The notes beneath the pieces were generated by a model. It did not search any database and had not been told where the DNA came from. It worked only from the letters and a program-made list of their open reading frames with translations. DNA of 64,000 bases from Flagellimonas pacifica (GTDB lineage: Bacteria > Bacteroidota > Bacteroidia > Flavobacteriales > Flavobacteriaceae), in contig NZ_OBEH01000001.1 of NCBI RefSeq assembly GCF_900215465.1, forward strand, positions 868,001-932,000, given 5' to 3'. Numbering within the stretch: the stretch's first letter is position 1; the number at the start of each line of letters is the position of its first letter. A program made the translations under genes and the position numbers. Shown here in pieces: positions 52,538-61,925 of the stretch.

Positions 52538-53680
52538 TTATGGGTTTGGCAAAGGTGGTGGAGTGTTTCCTCCCAAGAACGATTTTAACTCCTCAACATC
52601 CTTTAAGGCTGTCCAATTGGCCATGCCTTGTTTCCAGACCAAACTATCCCGATTTATGGTTCGCCCTGCAAACAATGCCTGCAATTGTTCAAAGGAAACT
52701 GGTCCTTGTTGGGCACTGTTCACTGCATAAAAATACTGAACTGCAGTTGGCATTGGTGGAGGAACAGCAACCCTAGATTGAGCGCTTCCACCCATCTGCG
52801 TATTTGCCTGCGGGGCTCCCGCCATCATTCCGCCCATTTGTTGTGCCAACACAAAGCCCATTCCCATGCCCATTCCAGCACCTGCGGTTCCGCCTTCATT
52901 TTTGGCAGCTGCCTCAATGGCTTTGGCAGTTTTGAACTTGGTCAACTTATCCAAATCCAATTTATCAATTCTGCTGTATTCGAAGATTTCCTTTTTAAGG
53001 TCTTCGGGCATGGAGACATTTTCAATATAGAATTTCTCCAAAGAAATACCCACAGATTGGAATTCTGGGGCCATGACTTCTTTACAAGTTTCTGAAAGTT
53101 CGGAGGTGTTGGCCGCATATAATTCTATAGGAAGATTGGCCTCACCTACTGTGTCAGTAAAACGTGTGGCAATCAAACTTTTTAGATGCTCATTGATTTC
53201 AAAATTGGTGAAATTGTTATCGGTCCCAACAATATCAACAATAAACTTTCCTGCGTCGGAAATTTTAAAGGCGTAGGTGCCAAATGCCCTGATTTCGACC
53301 AAACCAAAACGCTCATCACTTAAAGTGATGGGACTCTTGGTCCCCCATTTCTCATCCGTAAACAAATGTGTGTTTACAAAATAGACTTCTGCCTTAAAAG
53401 GCGAGTTGAAACCATATTTCCAACCTTTAAGGGTTGCCAAAATAGGAAGGTTTTTAGTGGTGAGGTCATAGGTTCCTGGAGTAAAAACATCTGCCAATTG
53501 TCCTTCGTTGACAAAGACAGCGGTCTGTCCTTCGCGAACAATGAGCTTTGCTCCGTTCTTGATTTCATTTTGATACCGCTCAAACCTGTGGGCGATAGTA
53601 TCATCGGTATAATCGAGCCACTCAATTATATCAATAAACTCATGGGTGAGTTTTTCTTTGATCTTGCTAAAAATATCCAT
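52538..53680 (-). CDS. SPFH/band-7 domain protein with C-terminal GYF_2 (DUF4339) domain
   Basis: A 380-residue protein. Residues about 20-250 form an SPFH (prohibitin-like) domain (RFERYQNEIKNGAKLIVREGQTAVFV; IEKFYIENVSMPEDLKKEI-like block). A Gly/Met-rich linker (GGTAGAGMGMGMGF) leads to a GYF_2 domain (about 315-375, YFYAVNSAQQGPVSFEQLQALF). SPFH proteins scaffold membrane microdomains; the GYF_2 part binds proline-rich or other partners. No transmembrane helix is obvious, so it likely associates through its partner. Confidence 0.85.
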   Translation of the reverse strand: MDIFSKIKEKLTHEFIDIIEWLDYTDDTIAHRFERYQNEIKNGAKLIVREGQTAVFVNEGQLADVFTPGTYDLTTKNLPILATLKGWKYGFNSPFKAEVYFVNTHLFTDEKWGTKSPITLSDERFGLVEIRAFGTYAFKISDAGKFIVDIVGTDNNFTNFEINEHLKSLIATRFTDTVGEANLPIELYAANTSELSETCKEVMAPEFQSVGISLEKFYIENVSMPEDLKKEIFEYSRIDKLDLDKLTKFKTAKAIEAAAKNEGGTAGAGMGMGMGFVLAQQMGGMMAGAPQANTQMGGSAQSRVAVPPPMPTAVQYFYAVNSAQQGPVSFEQLQALFAGRTINRDSLVWKQGMANWTALKDVEELKSFLGGNTPPPLPNP

Positions 53681-53901
53681 GGTAAAGTGTTTTGTGTTAA
53701 TGTTTCTAAAGTAAGAAATTGGATGATTACTTTCTCTAATGGATTAGTATAAAATTATCCACATTGTTACATAGAGGGTGGTTTTTGTGATGTAAGAGTT
53801 GATATTTGTGGTGTTCAATCACAAAGAATGTAATGTTAATTCCTCCACAGAATATCTAGTTTTTCCCTACATTTAAGTCCGACTAATTCAACATCAAAAA
53901 A

Positions 53902-56900
53902 ATGAAACAACTGCTTTCCAAAAGTGGAGTGCTCTTCGTCGCACTTTGCCTGTTTGCCATTTCTGCCCAATCCCAAAGAAAAAAGAAAACACAAACTACA
54001 CCTGATTACCCAGAGGAACTCTATTCCAGTTTGGAATATCGTTTGGTGGGACCCTTTCGTGGAGGACGCTCTGCAGCGGTAACCGGAGTTCCTGGAGAGC
54101 CCAACCTTTTTTATTTTGGCGCCACCGGCGGAGGGGTATGGAAAACCACCAATGGAGGTCGTACCTGGGAGAATATTTCTGATGGTTATTTTGGAGGAAG
54201 TATTGGCGCGGTTGAGGTGGCCAAAAGCGACCCGAATGTGATCTATGTTGGCGGAGGAGAAAAAACACTTCGTGGAAATGTGTCAAGTGGATATGGTATT
54301 TGGAAAACAGAGAACGCTGGAAAGACCTGGACGTTTGCAGGACTAAAAAATAGTAGGCACGTACCTAGAATCCGAATTCACCCTACCGATTACAATACAG
54401 TTTATGCAGCGGTGCTGGGCAATATTTACAAACCCACAAAAGAAAGAGGAATCTACAAGAGTACAGATGGAGGCAAAAACTGGAAACAGATACTTTTTGT
54501 CAACGATCAGGCCGGAGCAGTTGATCTAACCTTCGACCCAAACAACCCCAGAATTTTATACGCTTCTACTTGGAGGGCAAAAAGAACACCTTATAGTTTA
54601 AGCAGTGGTGGAGATGGGTCAGCATTGTGGAAAAGCACTGATAGTGGAGAGACATGGACAGAAATTTCCAAAAATGAAGGCTTTCCAAAAGATACATTAG
54701 GGATTATTGGTGTAACGGTTTCTCCTAAAAATAGTGACAGGGTATGGGCCATTGTGGAGAACAAGGAAAAAGGAGGCTTGTATCGTTCTGATGATGGAGG
54801 CAAGAAATGGACCCAGGTAAATAGTGAACGCAAATTACGGCAACGGGCTTGGTATTATACTCGAGTATATGCCGATACCGAGGATGAGGATGTGGTCTAT
54901 GTGTTGAATGTACGCTACCATAAATCGACAGATGGAGGAAAGAGCTTCAATACTTTCAATGCACCACATGGGGATCATCATGATCTATGGATTTCACCTG
55001 AAAATTCTAAACGAATGGTCATTGGCGATGATGGAGGTGCACAGGTCACTTATGATGGTGGTGAAACATGGAGCACCTATTACAATCAACCCACAGCGCA
55101 ATTTTACAGAGTGACTACGGACAATGCATTTCCATATCGTATTTATGTGGCGCAGCAGGATAATTCAACCATCCGAATCAATCACCGTAGTGATGATGGG
55201 TCTATTGGCGAAGATGATTGGGAACCCACAGCTGGGGGCGAGTCGGCACATATTGCCATTGATCCTACCAATAATGATATTGTTTACGGAGGTAGTTATG
55301 ATGGGTTTTTAACTCGGGTCAACCATAAAAATAAAACCGTAAGGGGCATCAATGTTTGGCCGGACAATCCCATGGGACATGGTGCGGAAGCTATGAAATA
55401 TCGTTTTCAATGGAACTTCCCCATCATTTTTAGTAAGCACGCCCCGAAGAAGTTATATACTTTTTCCAATCATGTACATTTGAGTACAAATGAAGGACAA
55501 AGTTGGGAAGTGTTGAGCGATGATTTAACCAGAAATGACCCAACAAAGTTGGTTTCCAGCGGTGGGCCCATTACACAGGACAATACCAGTGTGGAATATT
55601 ACTGTACCATTTTTGCAGCTAATGAAAGCCCCATAAAAGAAGGCTTGCTTTGGGTGGGAAGTGATGATGGATTAATTCATGTCACCAAAGATGGAGGTGC
55701 AAGCTGGGAGAATGTTACCCCTCCCAATATGCCCGAATGGAATATGATTAACAGTATTGAGCCTTCGGCTTTTGATGAGGGTACTTGCTATGTGGCAGCT
55801 ACACGATATAAGTTAGGAGATTTTCAACCGTATTTATACAAAACCACGGATTATGGAAAGACCTGGAATAAGATTACAAATGGAATAGAAAACGAACATT
55901 TTACGCGAGTACTTCGAGAAGACCCAAAACGAAAAGGCCTGTTGTATGCTGGAACAGAAACAGGAATGTACATTTCCTTCAATGATGGAAGAAACTGGCA
56001 AAAGTTCCAATTGAACCTTCCCATTGTTCCCATTACAGATTTGGTAATCAAGGATAACAATTTGGTAGTGGCAACCCAGGGGCGTAGTGTTTGGGTTGTT
56101 GATGATCTTACAGTATTGCACCAGCAAGATACTTCCCAAAAAACTACTAGTTCAATTCTTTATCAACCCAAAGATAGCTATCGAACCAAGGGAAGTGCAG
56201 CCAAAGAGCCTTCAAAAACTGAAGGGCAGAACCATCCAAATGGAGTAATCACACATTTCTACATGAAAGATGTCTCTGAAAAGGACAGCATAAGTCTTAC
56301 CTACACTAAGATGAATGGAGATACTTTGGCCACGTATAGCAACTTTGCTTCTAAAAAAGATAAAAAAATCAAGGTAAAAAAAGGAGGGAACACCCATGTT
56401 TGGGATACTCGTGGAAAAGGTGCTGAAAAATTGAAGGGAATGATTCTTTGGTGGGCCAATTTAAGTGGAGCAAAGGCCGTACCTGGCAATTATAAAGTTC
56501 ATTTGAATGTGAATGGAACTAATCAATCCCAAGAATTTAAGATTCTTCCCGATCCAAGGGCTGAGGTTTCCGTTGCGGACATGCAAACGCAGTACGATTT
56601 TATTTCTGATATCAATGAGACGATTGACAGGGCGCATCAATCCATTAAAAAAATCAGAAAGATCAACGCGCAATTAGATGCTTTTGCAAAACAGTACAAA
56701 GACAATGAGCAGACCAAAGATTTGGTGGAAAAAGCCAAAAAGATGAAGGAAGGCTTTGAAAATGTTGAGAAAGCGCTCTACCAAACGAAGAACAGAAGTA
56801 ACCAGGATCCATTGAACTTCCCCATTCGGTTAACGAACAAATTGGGGCACTTGAACAGTTTGGTCTCCATTGATGATTTCCCACCAACTGAGCAGGACAT

Positions 56901-57036
56901 TGCGGTAAAAAATGAACTTTCGGGAAAAATCAAATCCCAATTGGAAGCATTTGATGCCTTGGTTGATAAAGAGATAAAGGAATTCAACGCTTCGTTCAAC
57001 AGTCTAAACTTGAATTATTTATTTGTGGAAGATTAA
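53902..57036 (+). CDS. Large exported BNR/sortilin-type beta-propeller protein
   Basis: A 1044-residue secreted protein (signal peptide ending SAQSQRKK). Multiple Asp-box/BNR motifs of the form S-DGGKTW recur (STDGGKNW, SDDGGKKW, TYDGGETW, TKDGGASW and others) over about residues 40-720, predicting one or two propellers of the VPS10/sortilin or glycosidase type. The last 250 residues contain a linker and a helical region (SDINETIDRAHQSIKKIRK). No catalytic residues are certain. Possibly a surface binding or peptidase-associated protein. Confidence 0.85.
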   Translation: MKQLLSKSGVLFVALCLFAISAQSQRKKKTQTTPDYPEELYSSLEYRLVGPFRGGRSAAVTGVPGEPNLFYFGATGGGVWKTTNGGRTWENISDGYFGGSIGAVEVAKSDPNVIYVGGGEKTLRGNVSSGYGIWKTENAGKTWTFAGLKNSRHVPRIRIHPTDYNTVYAAVLGNIYKPTKERGIYKSTDGGKNWKQILFVNDQAGAVDLTFDPNNPRILYASTWRAKRTPYSLSSGGDGSALWKSTDSGETWTEISKNEGFPKDTLGIIGVTVSPKNSDRVWAIVENKEKGGLYRSDDGGKKWTQVNSERKLRQRAWYYTRVYADTEDEDVVYVLNVRYHKSTDGGKSFNTFNAPHGDHHDLWISPENSKRMVIGDDGGAQVTYDGGETWSTYYNQPTAQFYRVTTDNAFPYRIYVAQQDNSTIRINHRSDDGSIGEDDWEPTAGGESAHIAIDPTNNDIVYGGSYDGFLTRVNHKNKTVRGINVWPDNPMGHGAEAMKYRFQWNFPIIFSKHAPKKLYTFSNHVHLSTNEGQSWEVLSDDLTRNDPTKLVSSGGPITQDNTSVEYYCTIFAANESPIKEGLLWVGSDDGLIHVTKDGGASWENVTPPNMPEWNMINSIEPSAFDEGTCYVAATRYKLGDFQPYLYKTTDYGKTWNKITNGIENEHFTRVLREDPKRKGLLYAGTETGMYISFNDGRNWQKFQLNLPIVPITDLVIKDNNLVVATQGRSVWVVDDLTVLHQQDTSQKTTSSILYQPKDSYRTKGSAAKEPSKTEGQNHPNGVITHFYMKDVSEKDSISLTYTKMNGDTLATYSNFASKKDKKIKVKKGGNTHVWDTRGKGAEKLKGMILWWANLSGAKAVPGNYKVHLNVNGTNQSQEFKILPDPRAEVSVADMQTQYDFISDINETIDRAHQSIKKIRKINAQLDAFAKQYKDNEQTKDLVEKAKKMKEGFENVEKALYQTKNRSNQDPLNFPIRLTNKLGHLNSLVSIDDFPPTEQDIAVKNELSGKIKSQLEAFDALVDKEIKEFNASFNSLNLNYLFVED

Positions 57037-57125
57037 ATAACCGAAAGAAAAGAATTACAAGGAATTCATCTAAATTTAGCGTTTTTTAATCCTGAGGAAC
57101 AGAACAGACTATATTTAGATGATTC

Positions 57126-58901
57126 ATGACGATAGATACAAAGACTTTTTATAAAAATCAACTTCTAAAGTTCCAAGATGAGTTAAGTGGCATCAAGAAA
57201 AAGCTAAACCTTTCGAGCACTATACGATTATTGATTTTTGTTGTTTTGATCTTGTCAATCTATTTTGGGTGGGGCAACACTAAACTTCTTGTCGCAGTAT
57301 TATTTTTGGGGATAGCTGCTTTCGTTTTTTTGGTGATGCGGCATAATCGCTTAAAATATCAACAAGACTTAAAAACCGAATTGATCAAAAGGAACAAATT
57401 GGAACTCCAGGTTCTTGACCGGAATTTCCATGGCCTTCCCGAAGGGAAAGAATTTCTGGACCCAGATCATTGGTTTGGGTCAGATATTGACCTATTTGGG
57501 AGAGGGTCTTTTTATCAATACCTCAACCGAACCGCTTTGGCAAGTGGCTCCAATATATTGGCGCAGATATTACAATCCAATAACATTAAAAATATTGAAC
57601 AAAAACAGACTGCCATTCGGGAATTATCTGAAAAGCCTGAATGGCGCCAAGAATATGGTGCAACTGCAACTTTGGTAAAAACCGAAGTTCCTGCCAACAA
57701 AGTAATCAACTGGCTTATGCAGTATAAACCATTTGTGCCAAAGCAAATGAAAGTATGGGCCAATATTTTTTCGTTGATATCTTTTGTGCTGATTGCCTTT
57801 TATTTTATTGGATTTATTCCTGGATATTGGGTCTTTATTTCATTTGTTACAGGTATGGTGGTAACCGGTATCTTTGTCAAAAGGATTAATCGACTTTCGG
57901 CACACACCTCCCAAATACAGAGCACTTTTACACAGTATTCCAGATTGTTATTCCTAATAGAGAACCAAGAATTTGAAAGTAAACTGCTGACAGAAAAAAG
58001 AAAGAACATTGTTGATCAACAACAATCAAGTTCAGGAGTTTTAAAGAAATTTTCAAAACTCCTGGATAGGCTTGATCAACGAAACAATGTTCTTGTTGGA
58101 TTGGTGCTCAATGGATTTTTCCTTAGAGATTTGATTATAAGCAGCGAAATAGAAACATGGATCGGCCAACACAAGACCAATGTTTCTCGATGGTTTGATA
58201 CAATTGCGTTTTATGATGCGTATAACAGCTTAGGTAATTATACATTTAATCACAAAGACCACATATTCCCAAACATTGTGGCCAATGGAATAACGTTGGA
58301 ATGTAAAAGTATAGCTCACCCCATGCTAGACCCCAAAAAAGCTGTTCACAATGACATTACCATATCGGAAGACGAATTTTTTATCATCACCGGTGCAAAT
58401 ATGGCAGGCAAAAGCACCTTTTTGCGAACAGTGGCGCTACAATTGGTGATGGCCAATGTTGGACTTCCGGTCCGTGCGCAATCAGCAAACTATAGTCCAA
58501 TAAAACTGATTACCAGTATGCGTACTACAGATAGTCTTGCAGATGATGAAAGTTATTTTTTCAGTGAATTGAAGCGATTGAAGTTTATTGTTGATCAAAT
58601 GGGTGCAGACAGATATTTTATTGTTTTGGATGAAATATTGAAAGGGACCAACAGTACGGATAAAGCTATTGGATCACAAAAATTTATTAAAAAACTAGTG
58701 AGTTTGGGGGGCACTGGAATTATTGCCACCCACGATTTAAGCTTATGTGAAGTTGCGGAAAAACTTGATGCCGTGTCCAACTATTATTTTGATGCCAATA
58801 TTGTGGACGATGAACTTTTCTTTGACTACCAGTTTAAAAAAGGAGTTTGTAAAAATATGAATGCGAGTTTTTTGCTGAAAAAAATGGGTGTTGTTGAGTA
58901 G
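57126..58901 (+). CDS. MutS-like membrane ATPase
   Basis: A 591-residue protein lacking MutS domains I-II. It has two N-terminal transmembrane helices (about 30-70) and a second hydrophobic pair (about 210-250), a helical core, and the MutS-type ATPase with Walker A GANMAGKSTFLRT, DSLADDESYFFSELKR, Walker B YFIVLDEILKGTNSTDKA and GIIATHDLSLCEVAE. It is related to MutS/MSH but probably not a mismatch-recognition protein because domain I is absent and it is membrane bound. Bacteroidota often carry such a protein. Confidence 0.9.
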   Translation: MTIDTKTFYKNQLLKFQDELSGIKKKLNLSSTIRLLIFVVLILSIYFGWGNTKLLVAVLFLGIAAFVFLVMRHNRLKYQQDLKTELIKRNKLELQVLDRNFHGLPEGKEFLDPDHWFGSDIDLFGRGSFYQYLNRTALASGSNILAQILQSNNIKNIEQKQTAIRELSEKPEWRQEYGATATLVKTEVPANKVINWLMQYKPFVPKQMKVWANIFSLISFVLIAFYFIGFIPGYWVFISFVTGMVVTGIFVKRINRLSAHTSQIQSTFTQYSRLLFLIENQEFESKLLTEKRKNIVDQQQSSSGVLKKFSKLLDRLDQRNNVLVGLVLNGFFLRDLIISSEIETWIGQHKTNVSRWFDTIAFYDAYNSLGNYTFNHKDHIFPNIVANGITLECKSIAHPMLDPKKAVHNDITISEDEFFIITGANMAGKSTFLRTVALQLVMANVGLPVRAQSANYSPIKLITSMRTTDSLADDESYFFSELKRLKFIVDQMGADRYFIVLDEILKGTNSTDKAIGSQKFIKKLVSLGGTGIIATHDLSLCEVAEKLDAVSNYYFDANIVDDELFFDYQFKKGVCKNMNASFLLKKMGVVE

Positions 58902-58950
58902 TTTAAGATTTCTTAAGGCTTAAATTTACAATGGTCAATAATGTGACGGT

Positions 58951-59496
58951 ATGCTCTATCCTTATATAAAATCACTTCATTTAATTTTTGTGGTAACTTG
59001 GTTTGCTGGTTTGTTCTACATTCCCCGCCTGTTCATTTATCATATTGAAGCTTGGCAAAAACCTTCCCCAGAAAAGGAGATTTTATCGGAACAGTTAAAA
59101 TTGATGACAAAGCGGTTGTGGTATATCATCACATGGCCTTCGGCCATTTTGTGTACCCTATTTGCCATTTGGTTATTGGTGATACAACCTGTGTGGTTGC
59201 AAGAAGCATGGATGCAGGTAAAATTAGGGTTTGTGGCTCTTCTATTTGTCTATCATTTTAAATGCCATCAAATTTTTAAGCAATTACAACGTAATGAGGT
59301 CAAATACACCTCCCGATTTATGCGCATCTGGAACGAAGTAGCGACCTTGGTTCTTTTTGCAATCGTGTTCCTGGTAATCCTGAAGAATGCCTTTAACTGG
59401 ATTTACGGAGTTGTGGGAATCGTAGTTCTTGCAATTTTTCTGATGCTGGGGATTCGATTATATAAACGTATACGGGATAAAAACCCTAACGCCTAA
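58951..59496 (+). CDS. hemJ: Protoporphyrinogen IX oxidase HemJ
   Basis: A 181-residue integral membrane protein of the UPF0093/HemJ family with four helices. It has the conserved N-terminal LHLIFVVTWFAGLFYIPRLFIYHIEA with a His and the later KRLWYIITWPSA and MRIWNEVATLVL. It oxidises protoporphyrinogen IX to protoporphyrin IX, linking HemF and HemH. It lies 49 bp after the MutS-like gene. Its position far from the heme operon is normal. Confidence 0.92.
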   Translation: MLYPYIKSLHLIFVVTWFAGLFYIPRLFIYHIEAWQKPSPEKEILSEQLKLMTKRLWYIITWPSAILCTLFAIWLLVIQPVWLQEAWMQVKLGFVALLFVYHFKCHQIFKQLQRNEVKYTSRFMRIWNEVATLVLFAIVFLVILKNAFNWIYGVVGIVVLAIFLMLGIRLYKRIRDKNPNA

Positions 59497-59506
59497 ATCT
59501 AAAAAC

Positions 59507-59587
59507 CAATAATCAAGCACCAAATTCCAAGTTTTTGGAGTTTGGGATTTGAAATTTATCATATTCACTATTTTGGTGTGATTATTG
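59507..59587. repeat. Structured intergenic repeat between hemJ and the kinase
   Basis: CAATAATCA (59507-59515) and TGATTATTG (59579-59587) are perfect inverted repeats enclosing an inner hairpin CAAATTCCAA (59521-59530) / TTGGAGTTTG (59535-59544), one G-T wobble. The whole 81-bp unit could fold as a long imperfect hairpin. It lies 10 bp after the hemJ stop, upstream of the TTG start of the kinase gene. Confidence 0.5.
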
Positions 59588-59615
59588 CTAACTTTAATCT
59601 CAAATCCACAAAAGA

Positions 59616-61064
59616 TTGTTCAAAAAATTATCGCTCCGTTCACGCATTTTTGTAGCCATGATTCTTTTGGTGGTCATTGCTTCAGTATTGATTGCCGGAG
59701 TTACCATCTACCAATATCGCGAACAGAGCAAGGACTATCATGAAAATAGATTGGAGCGAAAAGAGGAACAGATTCTTCAAAGTATATCCTATGCCTTAAG
59801 AGAGACCACCTATCCAGTGAATACAGAAAATTTGGAACTCATTTTTATGGATGAAATCTATAAAATAGCCGATGTTCAAAATGTTCCATTCAATATTTAC
59901 GATTTGGATGGTGGATTGATCAAAAGTTCAAGACCTGCATTTGAGGCCGATTCCATTTCCAATTGCTTGGATGCCGAGATATTGAACAATCTAAAAATAG
60001 CCGCTAATAAAAGGCACATAGAGAAGAAAACTGCTGCGGGAGATAATTATCAAGCTTCTTATACATATATCAACGATTTGAAATTCAAGCCCATAGGAAT
60101 TGTAAACCTCCCTTATTTTGAGGACAATTCCTTTAGCAATATGGAGCTTAGGGAATTCTTGTTCCGTTTAGGAGGAGTGTATCTTATCATGTTGCTCTGT
60201 GCAATTGTATTGGCATATTTTATCTCCAAGTACATTACTCGTTCCATACAAACCATATCGGACAAAATGACCCAAACCGACCTGACCAAGCGGAATGAGA
60301 AAATTTACATAGAAAACCCAACTGAGGAGATAGGAAAACTGGTAGATTCTTACAATGGAATGATAGATGAATTGGAGGAAAGTGCTGTAAAATTGGCAAG
60401 GAGCGAACGTGAACAGGCATGGCGAGAAATGGCAAAACAGGTTGCCCATGAAATTAAGAACCCGTTGACGCCCTTGCGATTGACCGTGCAAAGTTTTGAA
60501 CGAAAGTTTAGTCCGGATGATCCCAAGGCGGATGCTAAGATCAAAGAATTTTCTAAAACTCTGATTCAGCAGATAGATACCATGAGCAACATTGCGTCTG
60601 CATTTTCCAATTTTGCTGATATGCCTGCGCAACAAAAGGAAACCCTTAACGTGGTTAAGATTGTTAAATTGGCCCTGGAAATTTTCACGGAGGACTATAT
60701 CCATTTTATAGCGGACGAAGAAGAAATCATAGCCAAACTGGACCGTACCCAATTGATTAGGGTGGTGACCAATTTGGTCAAAAATGCCATTCAAGCTGTC
60801 CCTGAAGTTGATTCTCCAAGGATTCTGGTAACTGTAGCTTCAGAGCAGGAGCATGTGAAAGTTTCTGTGGCGGATAATGGTATAGGTATATCCGATGATT
60901 TCAAGGAGAAAGTATTTGAACCTAAATTCACCACAAAATCCAGCGGTATGGGCTTGGGCTTGGGAATGGTAAAAAATATTGTCGAAAACTATAACGGAAC
61001 CATTGAGTTTACTTCAAAAGAAGGTAGGGGAACGGTGTTTACCGTTAAATTTCCAAAGGAATAA
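59616..61064 (+). CDS. NtrY-like sensor histidine kinase
   Basis: A 482-residue membrane histidine kinase. TM1 is about residues 11-32, periplasmic sensor about 33-182, TM2 about 185-204, HAMP about 205-257, phosphorylation His H278 in REMAKQVAHEIKNPLTPL, then N box LVKNAIQA, G1 DNGIGISD and G2 SGMGLGLGMV. The start is TTG at 59616; the nearest ATG would cut into TM1. No response regulator is adjacent, so it may be an orphan. Confidence 0.9.
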   Translation: MFKKLSLRSRIFVAMILLVVIASVLIAGVTIYQYREQSKDYHENRLERKEEQILQSISYALRETTYPVNTENLELIFMDEIYKIADVQNVPFNIYDLDGGLIKSSRPAFEADSISNCLDAEILNNLKIAANKRHIEKKTAAGDNYQASYTYINDLKFKPIGIVNLPYFEDNSFSNMELREFLFRLGGVYLIMLLCAIVLAYFISKYITRSIQTISDKMTQTDLTKRNEKIYIENPTEEIGKLVDSYNGMIDELEESAVKLARSEREQAWREMAKQVAHEIKNPLTPLRLTVQSFERKFSPDDPKADAKIKEFSKTLIQQIDTMSNIASAFSNFADMPAQQKETLNVVKIVKLALEIFTEDYIHFIADEEEIIAKLDRTQLIRVVTNLVKNAIQAVPEVDSPRILVTVASEQEHVKVSVADNGIGISDDFKEKVFEPKFTTKSSGMGLGLGMVKNIVENYNGTIEFTSKEGRGTVFTVKFPKE

Positions 61065-61118
61065 AACAAAAATATATATCGGGCCGGACACAGTAGAGAT
61101 CCAAATAAAATAACACCT

Positions 61119-61901
61119 ATGAACTACGAAAACATATACATTGAAGAAGAAAATGGCGTAGCTACGATAACCATTAATCGTCCAAAGAAGTTGAACGCTC
61201 TCAATAAAAGGACTATTTCAGAGCTTCATACTGCCTTTAAGGAATTAGATGATGACAAGGAAATTAAGGTTGTTATTTTAACTGGAAGTGGCGAGAAGGC
61301 CTTTGTGGCTGGGGCCGATATTTCCGAATTCGCCCATTTTTCAATAGAAGAAGGCTGGCAACTGGCCGCCGAAGGGCAAAAATTGCTTTTTGATTTTATA
61401 GAAAACCTTTCTACACCTGTTATAGCAGCTGTAAACGGATTTGCATTGGGGGGAGGATTGGAGCTGGCCATGTCTAGCCATTTTAGAATTGCCAGTGATA
61501 ATGCCAAAATGGGACTCCCAGAAGTTTCTCTTGGAGTAATTCCTGGCTATGGTGGTACGCAACGTCTACCACAACTTATTGGAAAAGGCAGGGCAATGGA
61601 AATGATAATGACGGCCGGTATGATCGATGCCAATAAAGCTTTGGAGTATGGATTGGTCAATTATGTGGTGACGCAAGAAGAATTATTGCCCCTCTGTCTT
61701 AAAATAGCGAGCAGGATATCGAATAACTCCCCAGTTGCCGTAAAATATGCAATAAATGCTATAAATGCAGGTTTTAAGTATGATGTAAATGGTTATGCCG
61801 CTGAAATCGATGCTTTTGGTAGCTGTTTTGGTACCAACGATTTCAAGGAGGGAACTTCTGCCTTCCTTGAAAAACGAAAAGCCAATTTTCAAGGGTCATA
61901 G
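61119..61901 (+). CDS. Enoyl-CoA hydratase/isomerase family protein
   Basis: A 260-residue crotonase-fold enzyme that hydrates trans-2-enoyl-CoA in fatty-acid or amino-acid breakdown. Seen: TINRPKKLNALNKRTISEL, the oxyanion AGADISEF, GFALGGGLELAM and LPEVSLGVIPGYGGTQRL with the catalytic Glu residues. Normal length. No partner beta-oxidation genes are nearby. It follows the kinase with a 54-bp gap. Confidence 0.92.
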   Translation: MNYENIYIEEENGVATITINRPKKLNALNKRTISELHTAFKELDDDKEIKVVILTGSGEKAFVAGADISEFAHFSIEEGWQLAAEGQKLLFDFIENLSTPVIAAVNGFALGGGLELAMSSHFRIASDNAKMGLPEVSLGVIPGYGGTQRLPQLIGKGRAMEMIMTAGMIDANKALEYGLVNYVVTQEELLPLCLKIASRISNNSPVAVKYAINAINAGFKYDVNGYAAEIDAFGSCFGTNDFKEGTSAFLEKRKANFQGS

Positions 61902-61925
61902 CCGTTTGTCTAACCAAACCGGACT

